A DNA stretch of 37,830 nucleotides from an uncultured Pelagibacteraceae bacterium (GCA_902611175.1 CACLYQ010000011.1:1-37830); one strand, 5' to 3'. Shown: positions 8,681 through 15,597, counted from the stretch's first letter. The notes: a model not told the origin generated them from the letters alone. Translations and numbers: made by a program.

Positions 8681-8755
8681 GGTCCCTTCGTCTATCGGTT
8701 AGGACACATGGTTTTCATCCATGAAAGAGGGGTTCGATTCCCCTAGGGACCGCCA
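8681..8755 (+). tRNA. tRNA-Glu (anticodon TTC), CCA encoded
   Basis: A 75-nt cloverleaf. The acceptor stem GGTCCCT (8681-8687) pairs with AGGGACC (8745-8751), followed by G at 8752 and an encoded CCA at 8753-8755. The anticodon arm CATGG/CCATG carries the loop TTTTCAT with anticodon TTC. The T arm contains GGTTCGATTCC. The gene marks the left edge of the accessory interval. Its 3' segment ATTCCCCTA (8737-8745) recurs at 11883, so it is a candidate integration target. Confidence 0.98.
8737..8745 (+). repeat. Candidate attachment-site repeat in tRNA-Glu (left copy)
   Basis: ATTCCCCTA in the T arm of tRNA-Glu is identical to 11883-11891. The next ten bases agree at only 3 positions. tRNA 3' ends are classic targets of tyrosine recombinases and one is encoded between the copies. 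Nine bases is short, so this is only a hypothesis. Confidence 0.25.
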
Positions 8756-8759
8756 TTTA

Positions 8760-9038
8760 ATGAGATATTTTGTTTACTTAATAATAAGTAATAATAATCA
8801 AAGTTTAATCAGTTATGTTGGCTACACTAATAATATTAAAAAAAGATTGAAGGATCACAATTCATCTAAAGGTGCTAAATTTACTAAAGGAAGAAAGTGG
8901 AAATTAGCTTATATTAAAGGCTATGATACAAAATCAAAAGCTATGAGTGAAGAACATAATCTAAAAAAGAATTCTAAATTAAGAAACCTAATTAAAAAAA
9001 ATTTTAAAAATGAAAATATCAGTTATACTTCCTTATAA
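8760..9038 (+). CDS. GIY-YIG domain protein (UPF0213/YhbQ-like)
   Basis: A 92-residue single-domain GIY-YIG protein. FVYLI at residues 4-8 and YVGYTNN at 19-25 are the two strand motifs, Arg29 in KKRLKDHN is the catalytic arginine position, and Glu in AMSEEHNLKK is the metal-ligand position. Small solo members of this family are presumed structure-specific nucleases in DNA repair or mobile DNA; a specific role cannot be read here. The start ATG at 8760 comes 5 bases after the tRNA-Glu CCA; the frame also runs back through the tRNA but that part is not coding. Its 3' end overlaps the glycosyltransferase by 29 bp. Confidence 0.85.
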   Translation: MRYFVYLIISNNNQSLISYVGYTNNIKKRLKDHNSSKGAKFTKGRKWKLAYIKGYDTKSKAMSEEHNLKKNSKLRNLIKKNFKNENISYTSL

Positions 9039-10059
9039 AGAAAATTTTTCATCTGAATATGCTGGTGCCGTATCTTTACAGTTAAAAGATACGATCAATT
9101 TGAGTAAATATAAAAAGAATATTAAAATTTTTGGATATACAACCTTTAAACAAAATATATTAAAAAAAAATTATGTAAATTTAAGTACAAAAAAGTTTTT
9201 TTTTCAGAGTAAAAGCAATGTTTATATAAGAAATTTTCTCAATCATGAAAATAAAGAATCTTCGAATCTTATAGAAATACACAATAGACCCAACTATGTA
9301 AAAATTATCTACAAAATTAATAAAAATTTAGTGTTATATTTTCATAATAATCCATTGGATATAAAAGGTTCAAAAACAATTGGTGAAAGAAATGATTTAA
9401 TAAAAAAAGTTAAAAAAATTATTTTTATTAGTAATTGGACAAAAAACCAATTTCTAAAAGGTATCGATAAATCATTTATCAAAAATAAACAATTAGAAGT
9501 AATCTCACATTCGACTAATAAGAAATCTATTTCTTTTAAAAAAAAGAAAAAAATTATTCTTTTTGTCGGAAGATTAAATAAATCCAAGGGCTATGATATT
9601 TTTGGAAATTCAATTACAAATATACTTAATAAATTTCCTAATTGGATTTCTATTGTTATTGGTGATGAGCCTAGAGAAAAACATATTTTTAAACATAAAA
9701 ATTTAAAAATCCTAGGCTTTCAAAAGCATAATGTTGTATCTAAATATTTTAAAGCTTCAGATATAAGTGTTGTATGTTCTAGATGGAATGAGCCTTTTGG
9801 TAGAACTGCTCTCGAAGCTTCTAGTTGCGGATGTGCTGTTATAATAACAAATCGAGGAGGTTTGCCTGAAGCGTCACCCTATGCTATTAAAATTAATAAA
9901 TTGAATAGACGTAATTTAGAAAGCAATATTTCTAAAATAATATCAAATACAAAATTTAAAAAAAATTTACAAAAAAAAATTTATAATAATTTTATATTAA
10001 CTAATGAAGTAATTGCCAAAAAAATAGATCAATATAGATCTAAATTAATTAAATCTTGA
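9010..10059 (+). CDS. Glycosyltransferase, GT4-like (GT-B fold)
   Basis: A 349-residue GT-B glycosyltransferase. The C-terminal nucleotide-sugar half has a strand and glycine loop IILFVGRLNKSKG near residue 180 and EPFGRTALEASSCG near 260-275, the EX7E motif of GT4 retaining enzymes. A GGLPEA segment follows near 290. The N-terminal acceptor half is very Lys/Asn-rich and not diagnostic. It probably acts on a cell-envelope polysaccharide or glycolipid; donor and acceptor are unknown. A lone glycosyltransferase between a tRNA-proximal nuclease gene and an integrase is typical of variable surface-glycan islands. It overlaps the integrase tail to tail by 11 bp. Confidence 0.85.
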   Translation: MKISVILPYKENFSSEYAGAVSLQLKDTINLSKYKKNIKIFGYTTFKQNILKKNYVNLSTKKFFFQSKSNVYIRNFLNHENKESSNLIEIHNRPNYVKIIYKINKNLVLYFHNNPLDIKGSKTIGERNDLIKKVKKIIFISNWTKNQFLKGIDKSFIKNKQLEVISHSTNKKSISFKKKKKIILFVGRLNKSKGYDIFGNSITNILNKFPNWISIVIGDEPREKHIFKHKNLKILGFQKHNVVSKYFKASDISVVCSRWNEPFGRTALEASSCGCAVIITNRGGLPEASPYAIKINKLNRRNLESNISKIISNTKFKKNLQKKIYNNFILTNEVIAKKIDQYRSKLIKS

Positions 10060-11002
10060 GTCTATTTAATGCATTATTTTTAAATATATTTGCCTCTCTA
10101 ATATATCTTCTAACCATTTGAGTTGTTTTATGACCTGTCATAGCCATTATGCTTCGCTCATCAGCACCTGAGTCAGCAGCGACTGTTGCAAAACCCGACC
10201 TTAAGCTATGTCCTGCAAAATTTTTGCTTTCGATACCTGCTAATTTTAAATATTCTTTCATTAATAAAACTACAGATTGATCAGTTAATCTTTTATCTGT
10301 TAATGATAAACCTTTAGAAAATCTCCTAAAAATTGGTCCAGACTTAATTTTAGAAATTTCTAACCATTTTTTTAGATTTGTAACAGGACAGTAAATTTTA
10401 TTATCGAAGTAGGGTAGTCCTTTAGTCATTCCTTCGCCAAATTGGTCAGTTTTTGATCTTTTAATAGTGATTTTTAGACCCTCTGGAACAAATTCTAAAT
10501 CCTCATGATCAATTGAAATGAGCTCGGTTCTTCTAAAGCCTCCTCCAAACCCAACTAAGATTATTGATTTATCTCTAAGTTTTTTTATTTCATCAGTTTT
10601 TTGTTCATTAATTACATTAATAATTGATTTTAAATGATTGATTAATATAGGTTTTTTACCTTTCTGGATACTTCCTTTTACTCTTCTTATTCCCATTAAA
10701 TTTTCAACAATGATTGGATGTTTTGTGTCTAGATAATGCCCTTTTAATTTGTGAACCATGCTTATTGATACTAATCTTCGTCTTAAAGTGCTGATTTTTG
10801 AGTTTTTAGAGAGATGGGTTAGGTATAAGGAGACTATTTTTGGCTCTGTCGGCAATGAGTCTAATCCATGCTTAGCGCAGAAAGTACCAAAATCTTTAAA
10901 GTCAGATTTATAGGCTCTTAAAGTATTATTTGCTTTTGAGCTTTTAAGGTTATTTAAAGTTGCCTCATGAAGCGATTTTAGGTCTGTTGTCAGCTCATTC
11001 AT
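10049..11002 (-). CDS. Tyrosine recombinase / phage-type integrase
   Basis: A 317-residue site-specific recombinase with an N-terminal SAM-like core-binding domain (to about residue 110) and a catalytic domain. The catalytic set is intact: Arg157 in FRRTEL, Lys184 as the likely beta-hairpin lysine, His265 and Arg268 in HSLRSG, His291 in TGHKTTQ, and the nucleophile Tyr300 in RRYIRE. It is therefore probably active. It could be a XerC/D-like housekeeping enzyme, but its place in an accessory interval near tRNA-Glu and the lack of Xer-typical neighbours favour an island integrase. A 35-bp imperfect palindrome begins 4 bp upstream of the start codon (11006-11040). Confidence 0.9.
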   Translation of the reverse strand: MNELTTDLKSLHEATLNNLKSSKANNTLRAYKSDFKDFGTFCAKHGLDSLPTEPKIVSLYLTHLSKNSKISTLRRRLVSISMVHKLKGHYLDTKHPIIVENLMGIRRVKGSIQKGKKPILINHLKSIINVINEQKTDEIKKLRDKSIILVGFGGGFRRTELISIDHEDLEFVPEGLKITIKRSKTDQFGEGMTKGLPYFDNKIYCPVTNLKKWLEISKIKSGPIFRRFSKGLSLTDKRLTDQSVVLLMKEYLKLAGIESKNFAGHSLRSGFATVAADSGADERSIMAMTGHKTTQMVRRYIREANIFKNNALNRLKI

Positions 11003-11005
11003 ATA

Positions 11006-11040
11006 ATTACTATTGATAACAATTAATTATCATTAGTAAT
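11006..11040. repeat. 35-bp imperfect palindrome beside the integrase start
   Basis: Left arm ATTACTATTGATAAC (11006-11020) and right arm ATTATCATTAGTAAT (11026-11040) pair at 13 of 15 positions around the spacer AATTA. It lies in the gap between the integrase and the small divergent ORF. This is the form of a dimeric repressor operator or of a core site for a tyrosine recombinase (two inverted arms around a short crossover region). Which it is cannot be decided from sequence. Confidence 0.6.
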
Positions 11041-11057
11041 ATATCAGGTGATTTTAA

Positions 11058-11265
11058 ATGTCAAATGAAATAAAACAAAAAGTTAATGACTTTAGATGGA
11101 GAAATTCCTACAAGCTATTTTTTAATAATATCTATGGGTTTAACTATACTGAGTTATTTGGTTTACAAAAAAAACGGTAAATCTTTAGAAGTATATTTCT
11201 TATCTGTTTTAACAATAATTTTCTATTTATCTTATTTTATTCTTATTTTTGTTGGACCTAGATAG
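11058..11265 (+). CDS. Small hypothetical membrane protein (start or frame uncertain)
   Basis: Two overlapping small frames lie here. Frame one (ATG 11058, 40 residues, stop at 11178-11180) has an AGGTG ribosome-binding sequence 7 bases upstream. Frame two (ATG 11086 to TAG 11265, 59 residues) has no such sequence but reads like a true protein: two hydrophobic helices around TSYFLIISMGLTILSYLVY and EVYFLSVLTIIFYLSYF, joined by KKNGK. One explanation is a single gene starting at 11058 and shifting frame near the A5 run at 11077-11081; another is that only the second frame is translated. I know no family for it. It is divergent from the integrase across the palindrome. Confidence 0.45.
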
Positions 11266-11302
11266 TTTATTAACGCTATTCACAGCTGTTAAAAACCCAT
11301 AA

Positions 11303-11332
11303 TTATCAACTATAAAGTGATACTAATATAAT
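11303..11332 (+). promoter_or_regulatory. Promoter of the structured RNA
   Basis: A perfect -10 hexamer TATAAT at 11327-11332 has TTATCA at 11303-11308 as a possible -35 with 18-bp spacing. Transcription would start near 11339, about 20 nt before the first hairpin. The -35 is weak; the exact -10 and its placement before a structured, terminator-ended element are the support. Confidence 0.55.
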
Positions 11333-11338
11333 TTGCAC

Positions 11339-11543
11339 TGTGATAATCTCATAAATGAATTAAGAGGCAACTCTTAACTGACCATCTGGGGAAAAATCGA
11401 GAGATTCAAGCCCAGAGGGCAGAAAACCACGCAGAGTAGCGCTAAAATTGCGGGGTGGAAGGCATGGCGGTAGCGCATACAACGACGTGCCAAAAAACTA
11501 CTGATCTTTGTACCTGAAAAGGTGCAGAGATACAGGGTTTTTT
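11339..11543 (+). ncRNA. Structured RNA of unknown family, about 205 nt
   Basis: This stretch is visibly richer in G+C than its surroundings and contains nested complementary segments. Hairpin A: TTAAGAG/CTCTTAA with GCAA loop (11360-11377). Hairpin B: TCTGGG (11385-11390) with CCCAGA (11411-11416), enclosing AATC/GATT with GAGA loop (11395-11406). Hairpin C: CCAC-GCA (11427-11433) with TGC-GTGG (11449-11451, 11455-11458). Hairpin D: GGCATG (11461-11466) with CGTGCC (11486-11491). The loops of C and D contain GCGCTA (11439-11444) and TAGCGC (11471-11476), which can pair over 6 bp. A strong GAAA-capped terminator ends it. Three GNRA tetraloops plus a loop-loop contact mark a folded RNA. I could not match it by eye to 6S, SRP, tmRNA, RNase P, or glycine, SAM, TPP or cobalamin riboswitches. 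Confidence 0.72.
11501..11543 (+). terminator. Intrinsic terminator of the structured RNA
   Basis: ATCTTTGTACCT (11504-11515) pairs over 12 positions, two of them G-U, with AGGTGCAGAGAT (11520-11531) around a GAAA loop. CTG/CAG (11501-11503, 11533-11535) extend the stem past one bulged A, and six T follow at 11538-11543. The T run ends 5 bases before the ATG at 11549. Confidence 0.8.
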
Positions 11544-11548
11544 ATTAC

Positions 11549-11824
11549 ATGATTCTTAAAGGTACAAAATTTCAAATTAAAGTCTGGAAATATTTAAAAA
11601 CAATCAAAAAAGGTAGTGTTTTAAGCTATTCTGACGTCGCTAAGGGTATTAATAAACCTAAAGCTGTTAGAGCTGTAGCAAATGCTATTGGAAAAAATCC
11701 ATATGCTCCTAAAATACCTTGTCATAGAGTAATCAGGTCTGATGGATCTCTTGGAGGATATTCTGGAAAAGGTGGTATAAAAACCAAGAAAAAACTACTT
11801 AAATCTGAAGGAATTTTGCTCTAA
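11549..11824 (+). CDS. Minimal O6-alkylguanine-DNA alkyltransferase (Ogt/MGMT C-terminal domain)
   Basis: A 91-residue protein consisting only of the DNA-binding/active-site domain of Ogt/AGT. Residues 5-45 form the winged helix (VLSYSDVAKGI, and RAVANA with Arg41 as the likely nucleotide-flipping Arg). The alkyl-acceptor motif PCHRV contains Cys58, and GGYSGKGGIK follows. With Cys present it should be a suicide DNA repair enzyme, unlike Cys-less ATL proteins; the N-terminal domain of E. coli Ogt is missing. An upstream GTG at 11522 is in frame but lies inside the terminator hairpin, so ATG 11549 is chosen. No ribosome-binding sequence is visible. Expression must come from read-through, a promoter inside the RNA, or a leaderless message. 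Confidence 0.88.
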   Translation: MILKGTKFQIKVWKYLKTIKKGSVLSYSDVAKGINKPKAVRAVANAIGKNPYAPKIPCHRVIRSDGSLGGYSGKGGIKTKKKLLKSEGILL

Positions 11825-12354
11825 AAGCTAGTAATACCAACGTTTTTTTTAAATTTAACAACATTTAGTATTACAATTTTAAATTCCCCTATTGGTTGCA
11901 GCTTATAAATTGAAATCTCTAAATTTACCCTATATTTGGGGCAGTAAACGCTATATTCATAAATTGCATTACTTGGGTAATTATTAAGAAAATTATTGTT
12001 TTTTTGTATATTTATATCAATTAATATTAAGATATTTTCATATCAAAATAAAACAAAGTTTTGATTATCAATAGATTTGTTCTAAAATTTCCTTATAATT
12101 TTTGATTTTATTAAATTATTGTCCCCTATCTCATTTTCCAATTTTATTGTCTATTTTTATAATTAAAAAAACTACATATTTATTGATTATTTTTATTTAC
12201 TATTACTTATTTAATCAGAAATTATGTAATTCTATTTTATTATTTTCTAATTTATATAAGTATAACTTTATTTTAAGTATTAAAAAAAAAAAATAATTAC
12301 AATAGTTTACAATTATATATTAAAGTATTACATTAGTATATAGTACATATATAT
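11825..12354. other. Gene-poor, extremely A+T-rich interval
   Basis: About 530 bp with no convincing gene. A 64-residue open frame at 12102-12296 (+) has no ribosome-binding sequence, is made mostly of Ile/Leu/Tyr/Phe/Lys codons as expected from random A+T-rich DNA, and ends in poly-Lys. Visible structure is limited to GTAATAC...GTATTAC after the alkyltransferase gene and an A12 run near 12284-12295. The stretch 11883-11945 with CCCC and GGGG blocks is the only locally G+C-rich part. It may be a decayed remnant of the accessory interval. Confidence 0.5.
11883..11891 (+). repeat. Candidate attachment-site repeat (right copy)
   Basis: ATTCCCCTA is identical to the tRNA-Glu T-arm segment at 8737-8745. 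If the pair is real, the inserted segment would span about 8746-11891 and carry the GIY-YIG protein, glycosyltransferase, integrase, small membrane ORF, structured RNA and alkyltransferase. Confidence 0.25.
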
Positions 12355-13203
12355 TTACTTATATTTATGATAGTATTCTCTTTTAAAAACATATAAGCCT
12401 GAAGAAACGATTATAAAAAGTCCAATAAAAGTATATTTATCAGGAAAATCCGAAAACACATAATACCCTAAAATAAGGTTTGTAATTATCTCAAAATAAC
12501 CAAATGGTGCTAATTTTGAAGCATCAGCGTAACGAAGAGACAAAATGATTAGTATATGGCCTAAACAGGCAAATATACCCATCAGAGCCATCCAAGACCA
12601 TTGAATTAGAGTAGGATTAATCCAAACAATAGGAACAAAAAAAGATGCGATAATGGCCCCTACTAAGCCGGTAATCAGCAATGTGAGTAAAGGACTATCT
12701 GTTGAATGTAATTTTCGAGTTATTATTAGATAAAAGCCGTAAAAACAGCCTGTTCCAACAGCTGCTAAACTAGCAAGATTAATCTCTATAATTCCAGGTC
12801 TTATAACAACTAAAATACCAAAAAAACCGACTATTACAGCAGTCCACCGTCTATATCCGACTTTTTCTTTAAGTAAAAAAGGTGAAAGAGCAGTTGTGAC
12901 CAATGGAGCAACGAATGCCAATGTTAACGCTTTTGCCATTGAAATTACAGAAATGGAGTAAAAAAAACATATATTTGCAAAAAATAAAGACAAACCTCTA
13001 ATTATTTGCAATTTGATATTTTGGGAAAACTTCAATTGTTCCCTATAAAATAAAAACATAAAAAAAGTTGTGAATACAACTGTAAAAAAATATCTAGCCC
13101 ACGTTATTTGAAAAAAAGATAAATCCGAGGATAAGTATTTTGCAATGGCATCCATAAAGGGCAAAACCATCCATGCGGATAAATTTAAAAATATTGCTTT
13201 CAT
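12355..13203 (-). CDS. DMT-superfamily (EamA) transporter
   Basis: A 282-residue integral membrane protein with about ten hydrophobic helices in two EamA repeats. The first starts at MKAIFLNLSAWMVLPFMDAIAKYL and the second near residue 145 after GFYLIITRKLHS. The segment TWARYFFTVVFT and the proline/glycine pattern KALTLAFVAPLVTTALSPFLLKE near 90-112 are typical of the drug/metabolite transporter superfamily. The direction is usually export of amino acids or other small metabolites; the substrate cannot be read. It directly abuts the AEC transporter upstream (no gap), suggesting one transcript with hom. Confidence 0.9.
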   Translation of the reverse strand: MKAIFLNLSAWMVLPFMDAIAKYLSSDLSFFQITWARYFFTVVFTTFFMFLFYREQLKFSQNIKLQIIRGLSLFFANICFFYSISVISMAKALTLAFVAPLVTTALSPFLLKEKVGYRRWTAVIVGFFGILVVIRPGIIEINLASLAAVGTGCFYGFYLIITRKLHSTDSPLLTLLITGLVGAIIASFFVPIVWINPTLIQWSWMALMGIFACLGHILIILSLRYADASKLAPFGYFEIITNLILGYYVFSDFPDKYTFIGLFIIVSSGLYVFKREYYHKYK

Positions 13204-14103
13204 TTAAGCAAAATATTTAAGGGCAATAAACACTGTGATTGGAACTGTTATTAATGACATTATAGTAGAAACTACAATCATACTAGAAATATTATCAACA
13301 ATTTTTTTTGGAGAATACATGGATGCAATTAAATATGTCAGAATTGCACTTGGCATAGAAGATTGAATAAGTATTACACCTGCTCCAAAACCAGATAGAT
13401 TAAAATATTTTATTAAAATGAAACCAATAATAGGACCAATTATAACTCTACCTATTGAAGATATTATAGAGCTTTTTAATGAAAAAACTTTAAGTTGAGT
13501 CAAAGATATACCTAAAGACATTAGTATTAAAACAATCATTGTATATCCTAACAGCATTACGGTATTTAAAACTACCACAGGCATTTCAAACTCAAAATAT
13601 AGGAATAAAATTGATATAATGACAGCGTATATAGTGGGACTCTTAATTATCGTATTAAAATCAAATTTTTTTTTAGAAAGAAAAATATTTGCTGTAAAAT
13701 GCAAAATAACTACTAGCGAGGAAATTGCCGATGCTACACCCATACCCATAGTTCCATAGGCAAATAAACACATTGGTATTCCAATATTACCTGTATTAGG
13801 CAAAAAAAAGGGCGGCAATTCTCTTGAGATATCTTTTTTCATAAAAAACAAAAAAAGAACTCCAGTTAAAGCAAATGATGACAATAATATTATTGAATAA
13901 ATAAAATACTCAGAAAATACATCATAAGTAACTCCTGATGAAGTTATGGCAAAAATAAATAAGGCAGGAGCACCAAATGTAGATGAATAATTAGTGATAA
14001 ATTTAGTATCAAATTTTGGATTTTTTTTTCCAATAAAATAACCTATGCCAACTATAAAAAAGACAGGAAAAAGAACTTCTAAAAGCTTTAAATAAAGTTC
14101 CAT
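13204..14103 (-). CDS. AEC-family (auxin efflux carrier-like) transporter
   Basis: A 299-residue membrane protein with about ten helices in the two-bundle pattern of the AEC family. Markers are VFFIVGIGYFIGKK at the N-terminus, PNTGNIGIPMCLFAYG near residue 100, and QSSMPSAILTYLIA near 250. Bacterial members carry dicarboxylates such as malate or malonate, or other organic anions; the substrate here is unknown. Its ATG overlaps the stop of hom by one base, so it is co-transcribed with hom and the EamA transporter. Pairing two exporter-type carriers with an amino-acid biosynthetic gene hints at, but does not show, amino-acid or precursor efflux. Confidence 0.87.
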   Translation of the reverse strand: MELYLKLLEVLFPVFFIVGIGYFIGKKNPKFDTKFITNYSSTFGAPALFIFAITSSGVTYDVFSEYFIYSIILLSSFALTGVLFLFFMKKDISRELPPFFLPNTGNIGIPMCLFAYGTMGMGVASAISSLVVILHFTANIFLSKKKFDFNTIIKSPTIYAVIISILFLYFEFEMPVVVLNTVMLLGYTMIVLILMSLGISLTQLKVFSLKSSIISSIGRVIIGPIIGFILIKYFNLSGFGAGVILIQSSMPSAILTYLIASMYSPKKIVDNISSMIVVSTIMSLITVPITVFIALKYFA

Positions 14104-15401
14104 TAAAAAAGTCTTAATAATACTGGGTTTTTAATAATGTTTTTATTTAATTTAAAAGATTTAATACATTTCTGATAATCTTTTTCCAAGGATTTATGGG
14201 TAATGATCACTATAGATGCAGTTTTATTTTTATTATTTGGCATTTGTATTAATCTTTGAACAGAAATTTTATGCTTAGCAAATTTTTTAGTGATTTCGGA
14301 TAAAACACCAGGTTTATCTTTAACTTCAAGCCTAATATATAATGCGTTGGAATAATTATCTGTATTATAAATTGAAGGCGACTTCCTTTTATTGTCTGAA
14401 ATTCCAAAAGGATATTTGATGTTCCCACGTAAAATTGACAAAAGATCAGACATTAGAGCAGATGATGTTGGTCCAGGACCAGCACCTTCTCCTTGCAAAA
14501 CACTCTCCCCCACTGGATTAGCTTCAATTATTACGGCGTTCATAACACCATTAACGTTTGCGATGTAGGTATTTTTTTTAATTAAACACGGATGAACTCT
14601 TTCAAATAATTTATTATCAGCTATTTCTGTTATACCCAATAGTTTAATTTTATAATTTAATTGATTTGCAATTTCTAAATCCTTGTATTCAATATTTTCA
14701 ATACCCTCCATTAAACATTTTGAATTTGAAACTTTATTATTAAATGCTAAGGCAGAAAGAATTTTAACTTTAGCTAAAGCATCGTAACCATTTAAATCTA
14801 ATTTTGGATTACCCGGTTCAGCATAACCTAATAGTTGAGCTTTTTTTAATACAGTTGAAAAGCCAGACTTAGTTTCTTCCATTTCAGATAATATATAATT
14901 ACAAGTGCCATTTAATATTCCATATACTTTACTTATCTTATTGGTTGCTAGCCCTTCTTTAATAGTTCTTAATACAGGGATTCCACCTCCTACTGACGCT
15001 TCAAATTCTAAATTAACTTTATTTTTTTCAGCAAGTTTAGAAAGATTATTACCGTGTTTAGAAATTAATGCCTTATTAGGGGTTACAACATGAATTTTAT
15101 TCTTAAGTGCAAATTCTACAATTTTTTTTGATACACCATCAGATTGACCAATGGCTTCAATTAAAATATCAATTTTATTATTTTTAAAAATTTTAAAGGG
15201 ATCTTTATAAAATATTTTCTTATTAATTCTAAATTTTCTTTTTTTATTAATATTTTTAGCTGAAATTGCAGAAACAGAGATAATTTTTCCAGTTTTTTTT
15301 AGAATATCTTTTTTTTTTGTATTTAATTCATTATAGAGATAATTACCAATCTGCCCTAATCCAACAATTGCTATATTAAGCTTTTTAGTCATATCAATCA
15401 T
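14103..15401 (-). CDS. hom: Homoserine dehydrogenase
   Basis: Reduces aspartate semialdehyde to homoserine for threonine and methionine. The 432 residues hold a Rossmann NAD(P) site (IAIVGLGQIGNYL), the catalytic domain with NKALISKHG and EASVGGGIPVLRTI, the segment GILNGTCNYILSEM, and a C-terminal ACT domain from about residue 350 (RLEVKDKPGVLSEITKKFA) likely sensing threonine. It is the monofunctional type without an aspartokinase domain. Two starts are possible: ATG 15401, overlapping the lipoprotein gene by 8 bp, or ATG 15392, one base after that gene's stop. It feeds the metY gene 2 kb away. Confidence 0.97.
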   Translation of the reverse strand: MIDMTKKLNIAIVGLGQIGNYLYNELNTKKKDILKKTGKIISVSAISAKNINKKRKFRINKKIFYKDPFKIFKNNKIDILIEAIGQSDGVSKKIVEFALKNKIHVVTPNKALISKHGNNLSKLAEKNKVNLEFEASVGGGIPVLRTIKEGLATNKISKVYGILNGTCNYILSEMEETKSGFSTVLKKAQLLGYAEPGNPKLDLNGYDALAKVKILSALAFNNKVSNSKCLMEGIENIEYKDLEIANQLNYKIKLLGITEIADNKLFERVHPCLIKKNTYIANVNGVMNAVIIEANPVGESVLQGEGAGPGPTSSALMSDLLSILRGNIKYPFGISDNKRKSPSIYNTDNYSNALYIRLEVKDKPGVLSEITKKFAKHKISVQRLIQMPNNKNKTASIVIITHKSLEKDYQKCIKSFKLNKNIIKNPVLLRLF

Positions 15402-15597
15402 CTAAACTTGGAAAACTACTATTTTTTCCATAATTAATAATTTTATTTTTGAAATCCTCGAAAGAAATATTTTTATCAATATCTAAATTTAGTTTTTCAA
15501 CCATATCATCATTTTTTTTCTTTAAAAAAGAACCAAAGTTTTGTTTAGAACAATTATTTATAAATAAAAAAATTAATAAAATTATCAGTATTCTCAT
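15394..15597 (-). CDS. Small predicted lipoprotein
   Basis: A 67-residue protein with a lipoprotein signal peptide: MRILIILLIFLF followed by a lipobox-like INNC with the lipidated Cys at residue 16. The mature part is about 50 residues, charged, with no motif I recognise. Overlaps of 4 bp with argC upstream and 8 bp with hom downstream support real translation. Short lipoproteins at this size are common between biosynthetic genes in streamlined Alphaproteobacteria. Function unknown. Confidence 0.7.
   Translation of the reverse strand: MRILIILLIFLFINNCSKQNFGSFLKKKNDDMVEKLNLDIDKNISFEDFKNKIINYGKNSSFPSLDD

Noticed and set aside
8721..8759. An N-terminal extension of the GIY-YIG protein inside tRNA-Glu
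   Set aside because: Those codons are the tRNA anticodon and T arms; ATG 8760 gives a complete domain.
11339..11543. tmRNA, RNase P RNA, SRP RNA or 6S RNA identity for the structured RNA
   Set aside because: No tRNA-like T arm or CCA, no GAGGAAAGTCC-type RNase P core, no GGAAGG-type SRP loop, and four separate hairpins instead of the single rod of 6S RNA.
12102..12296. A 64-residue hydrophobic protein
   Set aside because: No ribosome-binding sequence, composition expected from random A+T-rich DNA, and a poly-Lys end from an A run.
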